NCBI GenBank assembly: GCA_037447655.1
Contig: JBBHKE010000281.1
Location: forward strand, 1-64,000
Origin: Zygnema cylindricum
Lineage: Eukaryota; Streptophyta; Zygnematophyceae; Zygnematales; Zygnemataceae
Length of the DNA: 64,000 nt
Reading direction: 5' to 3'
Positions 34,263 through 45,696 of the stretch are shown here, piece after piece; position 1 is the first letter of the stretch; each line of letters opens with the position of its first letter. The notes beneath the pieces were generated by a model. That model had not been told where the DNA came from. It saw nothing but the letters and a program-made list of their open reading frames with translations, and searched no databases. The position numbers were made by a program, and so were the translations under genes.

Positions 34263-35039
34263 CACTTTCCTCTCAAATTCTTACCCCCACACCTAACTCT
34301 TCCTCCCTCAGTTCAACCCTCCTTGGCCCAAAATGTGTCAAGATAGACTGTGACGTTCGGTGACGCTCGTCTGAATAAACAACAAGGTCACCGGATATGA
34401 TTCGTAATAGTTGGTGTGGATACAGAATTTGCCTTAAAAAATGACACATAATTACACATGAATTAAAAGCCATTTACGGATTTCAGAAAGTTCTGAGCGT
34501 TGACAAAAGTTGGTCAAAGCCCAACCAAGGGTAGGCTACAATTTTTTTTTCCTAAATCCCATATTGCCAAAATTCAAATGTCCAGTTTCCGATTTTTTCC
34601 ACGCAACTTTGAATTTAAATATTGCTCAGCTTTGCAAGGTCAATGTCCAAAGGTGTCCTAAAAAAAGCTTCCCGGTATTTTATGAAAGCTGAATGTTTTA
34701 AACCTGACACCTACCTATAATTAATGTTTTAACCTCAATGTTAAGTGAAAACAAAGAAATTAAACTAATAAATAACCTGTATAATCCAATGTCAAATATT
34801 CAGTGTCTGTTTTATGCCTATTCAAAACTCAGATTTAAACAAGCGTACTTTCTTCCATGCCTCAGACTTTGCATAGATTTAATATTCTCCTTTCACCTTT
34901 CCTACAAGGACATCACACTGACCTCTCTGTTCAAATAACTGTGAATCTCATCAGGATAACTCATTGTCCATACTCTGAGATACACCTCTAGGGACATTTC
35001 TACGTCACAAAATAATTCCATGACTCCATTGTCTAAGTT
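34263..35039. other. Spacer
   Basis: No gene recognised. It is 3' of the minus-strand repeat-module gene and may contain its UTR. Confidence 0.4.
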
Positions 35040-36515
35040 CTATTTTGCCGCTATGCCTGTCCAGGAGGACGGAAGTGACCAGTACAGGAGCCCAACAAGC
35101 TGACCTAGTCTCATAACAACGCATTTTCTCTGATTATCTCCATCCAAAATTTTCACCGCCAGTAACTTGCTGACGAACGTCGAATCCTTGTGAGGGTCTC
35201 TTTGCGACGTTAAAAAAGGTTTAGTAATAGCCCAATCACATGGTTTATTTTTAGATTTCTGCGTAGCTTCAATATTGACTCTTTCGAGCATTAATTCTTT
35301 TCCTTGTTCTTGCAGCCGGAAAGCAGTCCTCAACTGTTTTTGCTTACAAATTTCTAGGAGCCATTTTTTTTCGGAAAGGACTCTTGGGACTTTTTGATTA
35401 AGTTTTTTCAGTTCAGCTTGCCCATCACAGACAGATGCAACATACACCAGTTTCCGCATCCACCTGTCAAGTTCCTTGTCGTATTGCATTTTCCATGGCC
35501 CACATGCAACATTAGAATCCCTATCAAAACTGAAGTCCTGGTCGCATTGCAGTTCTAAAACTCCGTCATCGAAGTCCAGTATGGCTACAAGACCAGAAGA
35601 AACAAACGACATATTCCAAAAAATGAGGCCGAGAAAATGACCGGCTCGCATAGTAACACATTTCCTCCGTAGCTTTTTTGACACTAAGCCAACAGCCAGC
35701 AATTGCCCCATAAAACTTGTAGGTTTGTACTTGCATTCTTTTGTCGGGAAAAATCCAGGAAGATTCCAATCATAGCCTGTTTTATCTTTACCCACGAAAT
35801 CTCCTTGAACTTTCTCAATTCTCAGTTTGTTTCCATCTTGTATGAGTCGGAGAGCCATATTCCACTGCCCGCTTTTCCAAATTTGAACGACAGATGCTTT
35901 TTTTGTAAATTGCAATGCCGCATTTTCTGCCTGCTTCAAACTCTCTACCGTCTTACTTTCCACTTTTTGAGGGACTTCTCTGTGTTCTTTCTTACAAATT
36001 TTCACCTTCATCTTTCCGTCGACAATTTTCACAGACTTCAAATCAACCAATAAGTCCAGACTCGTTATTAGCCAATTGTGACTTCCCATTTCCGTTGTCA
36101 CAGAGAGCGCACACTCGTTTTTTTCTTTGTCATAATTTAAGACAATCGCTTTAATCCTCCTGTAATAAATATCTGCTGCTGTCAACTCTTTTTTAGAAAA
36201 ATACTCGAGGATGAGACAAACGAGATCTCCAGCACACAATGAAACAGACGTATTCCATCCTTTTCCATTAAAGAGATCTTTTGCCAGATCCGTATCGACG
36301 AATTGTGACATTGTGTATTTACAAGCTGCTGATATATACGTCCTCCTGCCTTCATCTTCTTCATAAATATAGATTCTTTGTATGCGCATTTTTCTGTGGG
36401 AAAAGTGTCGCAACTCTCCAATTCCACAATCGGTCTACGCCAATGGAAGACACGAAATTCTTCCACTTTAGAAATCTTAATTTCACCATTCTCCATTTCG
36501 ATGCATCTTTTGTCT
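35040..36515 (-). CDS. Unknown repeat-module protein, about three modules, one frame change
   Basis: I do not recognise this family. A 457-codon frame (36413-35040, stop TAG) is preceded by an overlapping frame from 36496 (MENGEIKISKVEEFRVFHWRRP). The switch from the first to the second falls near 36310-36400, so there is a frameshift or an unseen short intron. At least three related modules of about 150 residues can be aligned by eye. They share a block like F(P/L)T.(K/R)(E)C.YK..(S/T)F(M/V)..LLAV, then (R)KCV.MR.GQ..GL..W.(L)P..W.G. The ends match module W-G-(P/I)-(V/A)-A. No catalytic motif, signal peptide or membrane span is apparent. The N-terminal part is nearly identical to the gene at 61353-62024. 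Confidence 0.7.
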
Positions 36516-37026
36516 GAAATGCATCTTTTGTCTGCCGCTACGCTCCAAAACGGTCGAAACCAACCGCCCCAACCGTCACCGCCGCGTTTTTTGTCATTTT
36601 ATGAAATTTAGCGTATGGATCCCAAAATTTATGACATCGTTTTCCCATTTTTCCAAGTGTGAACCACGCAAATGATCTGGACGGCACGAAAAGTGCTCTA
36701 ATGGGGCTAAAAGTCCGTACAATTCCAAGCTTCTTCATCCGAATAAAATAAATTTGACTTTGTGCAGCGCACTATTCAGGTCTTTAAACGACAAAAAAAT
36801 CCCATTTTGCCGGCTTTGGGCGGTATTCCGTCGCGGCCAGACTGGAACTTGTTTCGTTGTGTGCCACGTAAGCATCGAGCGTTTGTCCAAACAGTTTAGG
36901 TTGTTTTTTGGGACGCAACTGTTAAAGTTACAAATATGTCAGGAAAACAATTTTTGTCTTCTTGGATGCTGACGTTTTCGCAAATGGTGAGGACTACAAT
37001 GGCGTTGTCAGACATCTTGACCAGTA
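36516..37026. other. Spacer upstream of module gene
   Basis: No gene seen. An 18-bp direct repeat (ATGCATCTTTTGTCTG twice) lies at about 36501-36534 at the 5' edge of the module gene. The rest resembles decayed TIR-element sequence. Confidence 0.4.
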
Positions 37027-37514
37027 CACCGCGCATCGTAATTAGAGTAAATTACTCTAATTCGGTCGCTCGAAATTTCGACTCTATCACATGAAATAGA
37101 GTAAACGATTCTATTTTTTTCATTATTCTATTTAAGGTAAAGTTTAATTAGCGTTTTTAATTCTATTATAGGTTCGTTTTAAATAGTGTGGAGTACGGAC
37201 GGTGTCAGACTGTGCAAAATTGTACTTTATTAAGTAAAAAAGTACAAATAATGATTAAATACATGCGTTATGTATGCGTTATAACAAACAGCGTAGTGCA
37301 GCGTCATAGTAATGCCGATAAACTATGCGTTTGCCAAATTTTGTACGGATACTTATTTAGTAGAGGATATTAGCGTGCCAAATTAGTATGAATAAATTAG
37401 AGTAAACTTCATAGTTAGAAGGCTCTATCACATAAATTAGCGTTAATTACTCTAATTGTTTTTTTCAGTTTTTGTACTCTAATTTTTTCATTACTCTAAT
37501 TACGATTCGCGGTG
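37027..37514. mobile_element. Mariner-like MITE family 2, intact
   Basis: 488 bp with TIRs CACCGCGCATCGTAATTAGA and the complement ending CGATTCGCGGTG, flanked by TA on both sides. There is no coding sequence. Confidence 0.9.
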
Positions 37515-37559
37515 TACAGTACAGTCTTGTAGTGGACAAAAGTCAAAATATTTTTTCAC

Positions 37560-38360
37560 TTACGAAGAAAAGGGAATTGATCATGGCAGTGACTATTTTG
37601 GTTGCGCACAGTCACTTACATCACTCTGTCAAAGATTGTACGTTCTAGTTCACACAGGTACAATTAAAGTACCAGTTGAATATAAATTTGACGGTCAATT
37701 AGTTCAATAGCTTTGACTTTCAAAATATTGATACAACCGGTTAAAATAGTAAAGTACAATTGAGTTTAAATTTGACGGTCAACTAATACAACAGCTTTGA
37801 CTTTTAAAATGTTGTTACAATCGGTTAATTTTTTTGCCGCGCTTTGCGAACGTCGACCATCATAACAAAATCAGCAATTCACACAGCCGGCCAAGGTTTA
37901 CAGTAACAAAACTGCGGCAACCACATGTAAACAAAAGTGTTGCGCACAATCACTTCTCACTTTTACGCATAGTTCAAAAGTAGGCGTTTTTTATGGTAGG
38001 CCTTTGGTTGGCGCCTTTATCGTAAGTTGTGTTATGGGCTTTTCATGTGATCTTCTTAGATCGCTACTTTAGTCAGCGACGTCCGATCAGTCGACTTTGA
38101 CGATTATAAATTTTTTTTTAGGTCGAATGTTTTAATTGGTCCAAATTTTGGTCCAAATGTTTTAATTGGTCGAATAGTTCCGAATACAATATGGGTCTTA
38201 AGGTCATATTGTATGTTTTGCATACAATAGGCATATTGTATGGGCCTACTTTCACCAACTTTTGAACTATGCTTTTACGTGAACTCCCGAGTGAGAGCAC
38301 ATTTTGGCATTTAACGTAGCAGCAAAATTGAAATCTAATCGCGAATCGTACATAGTGTTG
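37560..38360. mobile_element. MITE family 4, decayed long copy
   Basis: Shares blocks with 39822-40276: TTTGACGGTCAA, GCGAACGTCGACC, ACTGCGGCAACCACATGTAAA and GCAAAATTGAAAT. Termini are unclear. Confidence 0.5.
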
Positions 38361-38500
38361 CCCGATTTGGTCGCGCATGGCGACGCGCAATTTTTCCATT
38401 TAGTTCCATTGATATTTTTACGCCGGTCAGTTTTATTATAGTGTACAATGCTTATTTCGTTTCGTGAAATATAATTTATCCGTGCATTACTAGTACTTTA

Positions 38501-39777
38501 CACCGCAAATCGTAATTAGAGTAAAGAAAAAATTAGAGTAAAAAAAGAGAAAAAAATAATTAGAGTTATGAACTCTAATTTGTGTGATAGAAATTTTTCA
38601 AAAAGGAATTTACTCTAATTTATTTAAGGGTATGTCCCCATGTGCATAAGTAAGAGTTTTTTTTCTGTCGTTTTCTTGTAAAACTTAGCGCCGTACTGCC
38701 TAAGTTCCAACCGTACGAAGGAATCCCAAATTTTTAGAGTACAATTTGCGTCATCCTCGAACTTAGGATGTACGAAAATTTGTCGTCTTGTGATTTTCGA
38801 CCCACTTCCATGACAAAAAACGCCATCTTCAACCTTATGTTTAAAACACATGCACGATGTGTTTTAAAACTAGGTATTTTCAATAAACAAATAGGAACAT
38901 ATATTCCCACGTGCCGTAATTTTCGAAAATTTTCATACGATTTCCAAGGACAAAGAAAAGTACAGAATCCGCAATGTTTTGTCCGTTTGCGTTTAATACG
39001 ACAAAGAGAAGTACACAATTTGTTTGATTTTGTCCGTTTTCTTTTAGTACAGATTTTATTTTTGCAGGGGTCTCGAAATTCTGATGCCATTTCACGTCGA
39101 GCGAACAGGCGACGCGAAGGCAAAACGCATCTTCTTCAATAGTGAAACTGCACAGACTGGAAGGCGGTACGTCTACAATGTCACGGTAAGACATGCGACG
39201 TCACAAGCAGTTCCAAACAATAACGTGCGACAACACAGATTGTAGACGTTGGCAACCGTCACATGTATTGTTGACATATAAAATCGTCACAAACATAAGT
39301 TACGATTACGTTCTGACACATAGGGACACTTGAAAACTGGGTCCCCGCGCTAAAAATACAAAGTAAGTTCGCTAAGTTACAAGTACATGGGGACATACCC
39401 TAAGTATTCTAATTTGACTCGCTGAATATGTCTACTGTAAATTAGGTATTCGTACAGAATCTGACAAAACATACAGCTTATCGTCAATATGACGTTTGCA
39501 CTACGTGGTTTGTTAAAACGCAGTTACATGATAACGACATGTATTAAATCATTATTTGTATTTTTTTCCTTAATAAAGTACAATTTTGCACGGTCAAACA
39601 CCGACCGTATGCCACACTATTTAAAAGGGCACTGTATTAGAGTTATTAACGCTCAATCAAGAAATACCTTAAATAACGTAAAGAATAATTTATAATAATG
39701 TACTCTATTTATGGTGATGGAGTTAAAATTTGGGGCGACGGAATTAGCGTATATTTCTCCAATTACTATTCACGGTG
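38501..39777. mobile_element. Mariner-like MITE family 2, split by a Harbinger-like element
   Basis: Left end CACCGCAAATCGTAATTAGA and right end ACTATTCACGGTG, flanked by TA/TA. Removing the inserted element (38628-39400) and one TAA leaves about 501 bp, in line with the 488-bp copy at 37027. Confidence 0.85.
38628..39400. mobile_element. PIF/Harbinger-like non-autonomous element H1
   Basis: 773 bp with TIR GGGTATGTCCCCATGT / ACATGGGGACATACCC and an exact TAA target duplication (38625-38627, 39401-39403). A TWA target with G-rich TIRs fits PIF/Harbinger. No transposase is visible. Confidence 0.88.
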
Positions 39778-39821
39778 TAGTTTTGAGAAGCTTCATTTTG
39801 CGACGTTCTTCAATTTGAGTG

Positions 39822-40276
39822 TAAGCTCAATGTAACGATTCACGATTAAATTTCAATTTTGCGGCTAAAGTAAAAGCCAACATGTGCTCTCACAGTGGAG
39901 CACTTTGATAAAGGGAATTGATAATGACTGTGACTGTTTTGGTTGCGGACAGTCACATCATTTTGTCAAAAAACGTATGTTTGAAGTACACACAAGTACT
40001 GTTGAGTACAAATTTGACGGTCAATCGGTTGAACAACTTTGACTTTGAAAATAATTTTCAACCGCATAAAATTATGCCGCGCTTGCGAACGTCGACCTTT
40101 ATTTTAAATTTAGCAATTCCCACGGCCAGCGAACGTTTACGGTAACAAAACTGCGGCAACCACATGTAAATAAAAAGTGTTGCAGACAGTCACTTTTTGT
40201 CGTTATGTGAGCTCTACGGTGAGAGAACTTAACCGCAAAATTGAAATTGAATCGTGTAATCGTTACATTGAACTTA
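39822..40276. mobile_element. MITE family 4
   Basis: 455 bp with ends TAAGCTCAATGTAACGATT and AATCGTTACATTGAACTTA. No coding sequence. H3 is inserted at its last TTA. Confidence 0.75.
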
Positions 40277-41224
40277 GGGGGTGTCCCCATGTTTTAAAGT
40301 ACATACTTTTCTCTGTCTTTTTGCCCTAAAATTCAGGGAACTTTGACAAAAACTTTAGCCGTACGAGAAAATCGTTTTTACCAAAGTACAGTGAACGTGA
40401 ATTCATACTTTGAATGTACGGCGTGTTTGTCGTCATGTGAACGCATTTTGGCGTTTTCCCCTTTTCGACCCCCAGGCAAGAGAATCCAACCCAAAAAAAA
40501 ACTTCATTTAAAATCACCTCGAGGAGGTGATTTTAGTTAAAGTACCGCCCAGACAGCGAATGAAAAACGACCAACGCGCGCGCCAAACGAGTGGAAAAAT
40601 TTTAGGACGAAGGAGAGTCCTCGCTATTTTTCTCCGTCCCCGTCACGCGCTATGTACGGAAAAAAAAATCCAGGGGTCTCGGACCTCCACTTTCAATCAT
40701 GGGTCCTTTGCAAAAAATTTCGCCATCATCGCCTCTCCTCTCTCCCTCTCACACCATCGATTATATCTCACACTTTTCGAAATGAGACACGACAACATTG
40801 GTATAAAATGAAAGATGTTTTAAAAATATTTATTTTTACAATTTTTAGGTTTTTTTTAATGGCAGGTCGAGTGAAAAAAGTAAAAAAAACGAATTAGGAA
40901 AACCATGGCGGAAAGTTCTTGAATCCGTGACGTCGACGTTGTCACAAGAGAGCGTGACGTCACTATGTCACCAAACCCTAAACGTCTACAATTTCACAAA
41001 AATCTAGACGTCTACCACTGTCACTGTTTTTGTTGGCGTCACCAATCGTCGGAAGTTTCGTAGTCGCCTTCAATCTTCACAATTTGTACCTACGTCTACA
41101 ACCGTCACGTGTCAAAGTTCCGATTTCATTTTCGCACAGTGGGACGCTCTTCAAAGTAGTACGGAGAATCTTCACTACAGTCCAAAATACTTTATCAAAG
41201 TACCGATTACATGGGGACACCCCC
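40277..41224. mobile_element. PIF/Harbinger-like non-autonomous element H3
   Basis: 948 bp with TIR GGGGGTGTCCCCATGT / ATGGGGACACCCCC and a TTA target duplication (40274-40276, 41225-41227). Its left 640 bp are homologous to 17790-18435. Confidence 0.88.
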
Positions 41225-41227
41225 TTA

Positions 41228-41744
41228 GACGCATAGTGAAACGAAACAATTTTAAACTAAAGTACTATAAGTTTCGTACAGAAATATTATAACGCACGAA
41301 ACGAAATAAACTGTTAAAATAAAACGAACCGTATCATTTGAAATTAAATGAAAAAAATACGCGTCGTCACGCGCGACGAAATTTAGCCACACTATATAGG
41401 AATCAACTGTCTTACATCGACAACGAAATGTTATGATTTTAGGCGAATCGGCGTCGGCCAAAATCGCGCCGTCAAATGTTTTGTTTTTGCATCAGAGCAT
41501 CAGTCAGAGGTCGCAAAAGTCAAAAAAATTCATACCCGAAACCGACCGTTTTTTTTTTTTTCAAAATTTGAGTAACCGACGCCCGACCGAGTTTTGTCAC
41601 GCTCCAAATTGTTAACCGTTAACCGACCGTCGTTTACGAAAAAAAATTAACCGAATCTTGATTTTTCGCGACTAACCATGCCCGCCCGTAACTAAAAAAG
41701 TACAAAATTAATCAATGGACGACGGAATAAGCCAATAATTACGA
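41228..41744. other. Spacer
   Basis: No gene seen. It contains poly-pyrimidine runs and repeated ACCGACCG words, which recur at 42100-42240. Confidence 0.4.
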
Positions 41745-41999
41745 TTTGTCGCGTTCCCTAAGATTTGCGAAATGAATAGTGTTACTACCGTGTCAGATTT
41801 GCGAAGCTTTGTCGCGTTCCCGAAGATTTGCGAAATGAATAGTGTACTACTGTGTCAGATTTGCGACGCTTTGTCGCGTTGCCTAAGATTTTCGAAATGA
41901 ATATTGTACTACTGTGTCTGATTTGCGACGATTTGTCGCGTTCCCTAAAATTTGCGAAATAAATAGCTTACTACAGTATCGTGTCAGATTTGCGACGCT
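41745..41999. repeat. 62-bp tandem repeat, four copies
   Basis: TTTGTCGCGTTCCC begins at 41745, 41808, 41870 and 41932. Copies differ at a few positions and are contiguous, with no unique spacers. Confidence 0.92.
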
Positions 42000-42490
42000 A
42001 ATCATGATGTCACGTACTTCCACGATGCCCAAAGAGTACAAAGTACAAGAATGCTGGATTATAGGGACAATACAAAATTTTCATTTCTTTTGGTTTTTTG
42101 GTTGACCGACCGTAACCGACCGTTTTTTTTTCCTGGTGAATCAACCGACCGTAACCGCCCGATACCCAAAATTTGGCAACCGAATCCGTTCCGGATCCGG
42201 CGCGGGCCGTCGGTGAACGGTCGGTCACGGTTTCGGTTGACCATTTGCGATCTCTGCCATCAGTTATGTGTTGTTTCAATCAATACTGAAATTTTGTGTC
42301 GGTTCGGTTTGGTGCGAGCGCCTAGCGGTTTTCATTTGTACGAATCGCACGCTTGTCGATTTCGAAGAAATGTTGGTTCGCGAAGCGTGACGCGATTTTT
42401 TCGTCTGCGGAAATATTTTATGTGTACGACGAACCGGCAATATTTCAGTACAAGACTTCAGTTTCAAGAGGTTTCGTTTCACTTTGCGTC

Positions 42491-43900
42491 TAAGTTCAAT
42501 GTAACGCTTAGGGTGCGTCTCCATGTGCCTAAGTAAGGTTTTTTTTTTTGTCGTTTTCTTGTAAAACTTAGTGTCGTACCGCGTAAGTTTCAACCGTACA
42601 AGAAAAAGAAAAATTGAGAAGTACATTTTGCGTCATCATCTTACTTAAGATGTATTACATATTGTCGTTTTGTGTTCTTCGACCTATGGCCACGCCAAAA
42701 AACGTCATCTTCAAACTTTTCTTTAAAACACAGGGAAGATGTGTTTTAAAACAAAGATTTTTCGAAAAACAAATAAAAACACGTAGTCGCACGTGTAAGA
42801 AATTTCCAGGAAATTTCAAAAGAATTCAAGCGACGACGAAAAGTGCACGATCCACTATGTTTTGTCCGTTTGCGTTCAGGTACGACAAAGTAAAGTACAC
42901 AATTTGTTTGGTTTTGTCCGTTTGCGCGTACGGATTTTATTTCGCCAGGGGTCTCAAGATTCCGATGCCATTTCACGTCGCGCGGACAAGAGACGCAAAG
43001 GCAAAGTTCATCTTCCTCAACCGTGAAACGGCACAGGCTGGATGGCGGTACGTCTACAATGTCACGAAAACTCATGCGACGTCACAAGATGCTACAAAAA
43101 ATAGCGTGCGTCATCACAGATTGTAGACGTGGACCGTTGTGACGGGCATTGTCAGTGTATACAATCGTCACACGCTTAAGTAACTATGTCGTTGTTACAC
43201 ATAGGGACACCCGAAATCCGGGTCCGCCGGATCTGCGCTAAAAAACAAAGTTTTTTCTTGAAAGTTTCGAGTACATGGAGACGTACCCTTAGACGATTAA
43301 ATTTCAATTTTGCGGCCAAGTGCTCTCACCGTGGAGCTCACATAACAACAAAAAGTGACTGTCTGCAACACTTTTTATTTACATATGGTTGCCGCAGTTT
43401 TGTTACCGTAAACGTTCGCCGGCTGTGTGAATTGCTAAATTTATTATGACGGTCGACTTTCGCTAGCGCGGCATAATTTTAAGCGGTTGGAAAACATTTT
43501 CAAAGTCAAAGTTGTTCAACCGATTGACCGTCAAATTTGGACTCAACGGTGCTTTATTTGTAGATTGCGCAGGTAATTCCAACGTGACGCTTTTGACAAA
43601 AATGACGAAGGACATCGCAACCAAAATGCTCAATTGCCATTATCACCCTTGAGAAAGTGGATCGTGGCGTTAACAGTTTTGTTTACATGTGGTTGCCACA
43701 GTTTTGTTACCGTAAACCTTGGCCGGTCATGTGAATTGTTGATTTTGTTATGACGGTTGACGTTCGTAAGCGCGGCAAAAATTTTATTGGTTGTAAAAAT
43801 ATTTTGAAAGTCAAAGCTGTTCAAAATAATTGACCGTCAAATTTAAACTCAATTGTACTTTACTATTTTAACCGGTTGTAACAATATTTTGAAACCACAA
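42491..43900. mobile_element. MITE family 4 copy or copies split by H2
   Basis: The left end TAAGTTCAATGTAACGCTTA (42491-42510) resumes after H2 as TTAGACGATTAAATTTC. The internal CCGCAGTTTTGTTACCGTAA block occurs twice, near 43390 and 43700, suggesting two overlapping copies. The right end is not identified. Confidence 0.65.
42511..43288. mobile_element. PIF/Harbinger-like non-autonomous element H2
   Basis: 778 bp, nearly the same length as H1. TIR GGGTGCGTCTCCATGT / CATGGAGACGTACCC with a TTA target duplication (42508-42510, 43289-43291). The interior aligns with H1 (TGTCGTTTTCTTGTAAAACT; TTTTGTCCGTTTGCGT). No transposase frame. Confidence 0.88.
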
Positions 43901-44411
43901 CGCGAAACAAAACAGAAGAAAACAAAGACCAAACTAAACGGCCGTTGCATTCAGTCGCGCAACCGTCGACTACACATCTAATGAATTAATTCCAACAATC
44001 TTGACGCATTGCAACAAATCGCCATTATGACGAAGAGCAATTTCTTAAGCGTGTCTTATGTAATGATGGTAAAGAGTAGCGAGATTCTTCTGGTCAAAAT
44101 ATTTTTTATTTAGCCCGTGACAATGAGCTCTCCCTTAACATTATTTATTCCCAGACTGACATTTTGTACGTCCGTTACTAATGTACTTTTTGGAAATTAG
44201 TCATTAAAAGTGGATATTTTTGTCGCGTATCTCCAAATAGGGTCAACTGGTGGGGGTGGATATGAAATCCACCTTATTTTGGCAATTCGATTCACATTAC
44301 CCTCTGGTATATATTCGTTCGGATTACCTTATTTTCTTGAGTGGGAGTGTAACAACAAAGTCGAAGGCTTAAAAACAAAAATCCCAAAATTTGTCACACG
44401 AACACGTAATT
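43901..44411. other. Spacer and duplicated 5' flank
   Basis: No gene seen. From about 44300 the sequence begins to match the flank before 48847. Confidence 0.5.
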
Positions 44412-45680
44412 ATGGATAACAACAAGACATTGCAATGGCAATACTTCAAGGTGATGGATTTGCTTGAAGATGACCAGAATGGAAGCCTTGTGGAGAAGAT
44501 AATTTTGCGAAGGGACGGAGTGGCAAACATATGCAACACTCTCGTTTCAAAGAGGTGATTTTAAAGCACAAGCGTCATGATTTTTTTGATGTCAAAAAAA
44601 AATTGATAGGAAGAAAAAGTTATTGTCGCTCAAAACGGCTTGAATAAGTTGTAAACAAAATGAAGAAAATGAACTGACTGAAAATAATTCGGATACCGTA
44701 GGTTTTCCTTTTAGAGTCAGGGTTACTAACAAAAATCTGAAATGGTTTCCTCAAGAAGTGAGGACAAAAAGGCTCCCGAGGAACCTAAGAGCTACACCAG
44801 GGACCAGCGTAAAAAAATAGACAAATTCAGCCATTATCTTTGATATTAGGTGACTCAAAAGAGGAGATAGTAAGCCTTTAAAATCCTAGCAAAGAGTACT
44901 TTCAACAGTATGTATTTCCCTCTCTAACCATTCCTATAATGCTCAGAGGGAAAATGGGCTTTTATTTCTCATTCGTTTGGTTTATCGATTCAGTGACCTG
45001 CAATGGCAACGTTTTATCATTACTGTAATGCAATGTTCAACCTTTTTATCACGCGGTGAATTTTCTGACGGATAAGTTTGAATTATTTTTGGTTCCATTG
45101 TCACAGATATACCACCTTCTCTATTGTAAGATCTGCTCTTACAAACATTTTTATGGGATGACGGGTTGCAGCTCTTCTCCTACCGCAGGCAAGATTCTGT
45201 TTGAAAAGCTTGAGACGACCAATCACAAGACTTACGGGGTTTTTGGTCATAAAAACACTGTTAAGAAATTCCTGCAAGCTCTTGGAGCCTGGGAGCCTGA
45301 GCTACCTGAAGACAATCTGTTTGATGGCCCTGGGATGTATGCCTTTATTTCCACATCAAAACCTGCACACAGAGCGCAGATGCTGAGGGAACTGCTGGGG
45401 ATGATACAGTCACTGAACGGCACTCAATTTACATGGTAGTGTGGTCGAAAGAGGACGCGTTTGACAACATCCACGCTCTAAACAAGACCACAACATTTTG
45501 CCGCTATTTGACGAAGCTATGTTAACAGATGAGCATTCCACCAATCATATTTGGTGGTAAATTGTTTCTTCTCTTACCTTCATCTATGGGTCAAATGCAT
45601 TGTTTCGTCCATGCCATAAGCAAACATGGGCAAATGGAAAGATAGATGATAAATTTAAAACCTCTAAGGAGCTCGAGACT
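44412..45680 (+). pseudogene. Broken 5' duplicate of the giant GTPase gene
   Basis: Matches 48847-50040 along exon 1, intron 1 and exon 2. Exon 1 (44412-44554, MDNNKTLQWQ...) ends at the same AG|GTGATT donor. Exon 2 starts at 45172 after TTGCAG. A one-base deletion near 45370 shifts the frame to a stop at 45437. Further on, the codon CAA before the donor is TAA and the donor GTGAG is ATGAG. Copy and parent otherwise remain similar, so the duplication is fairly recent. Confidence 0.88.
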
Positions 45681-45696
45681 AACAAGTAGCAGTTTG

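Noticed and set aside
38734-39194. Overlapping open frames inside H1 and the equivalent ones in H2 (42614-43126)
   Set aside because: Frames on both strands of non-autonomous TIR elements with no transposase motif; likely chance.
41745-41999. CRISPR array
   Set aside because: Repeats are contiguous with a 62-bp period and no unique spacers, in a eukaryotic genome.
42051-42536. 161-codon plus frame with NRPF/DRNRP repeats
   Set aside because: Arises from simple ACCGACCG-type repeated sequence; no domain.
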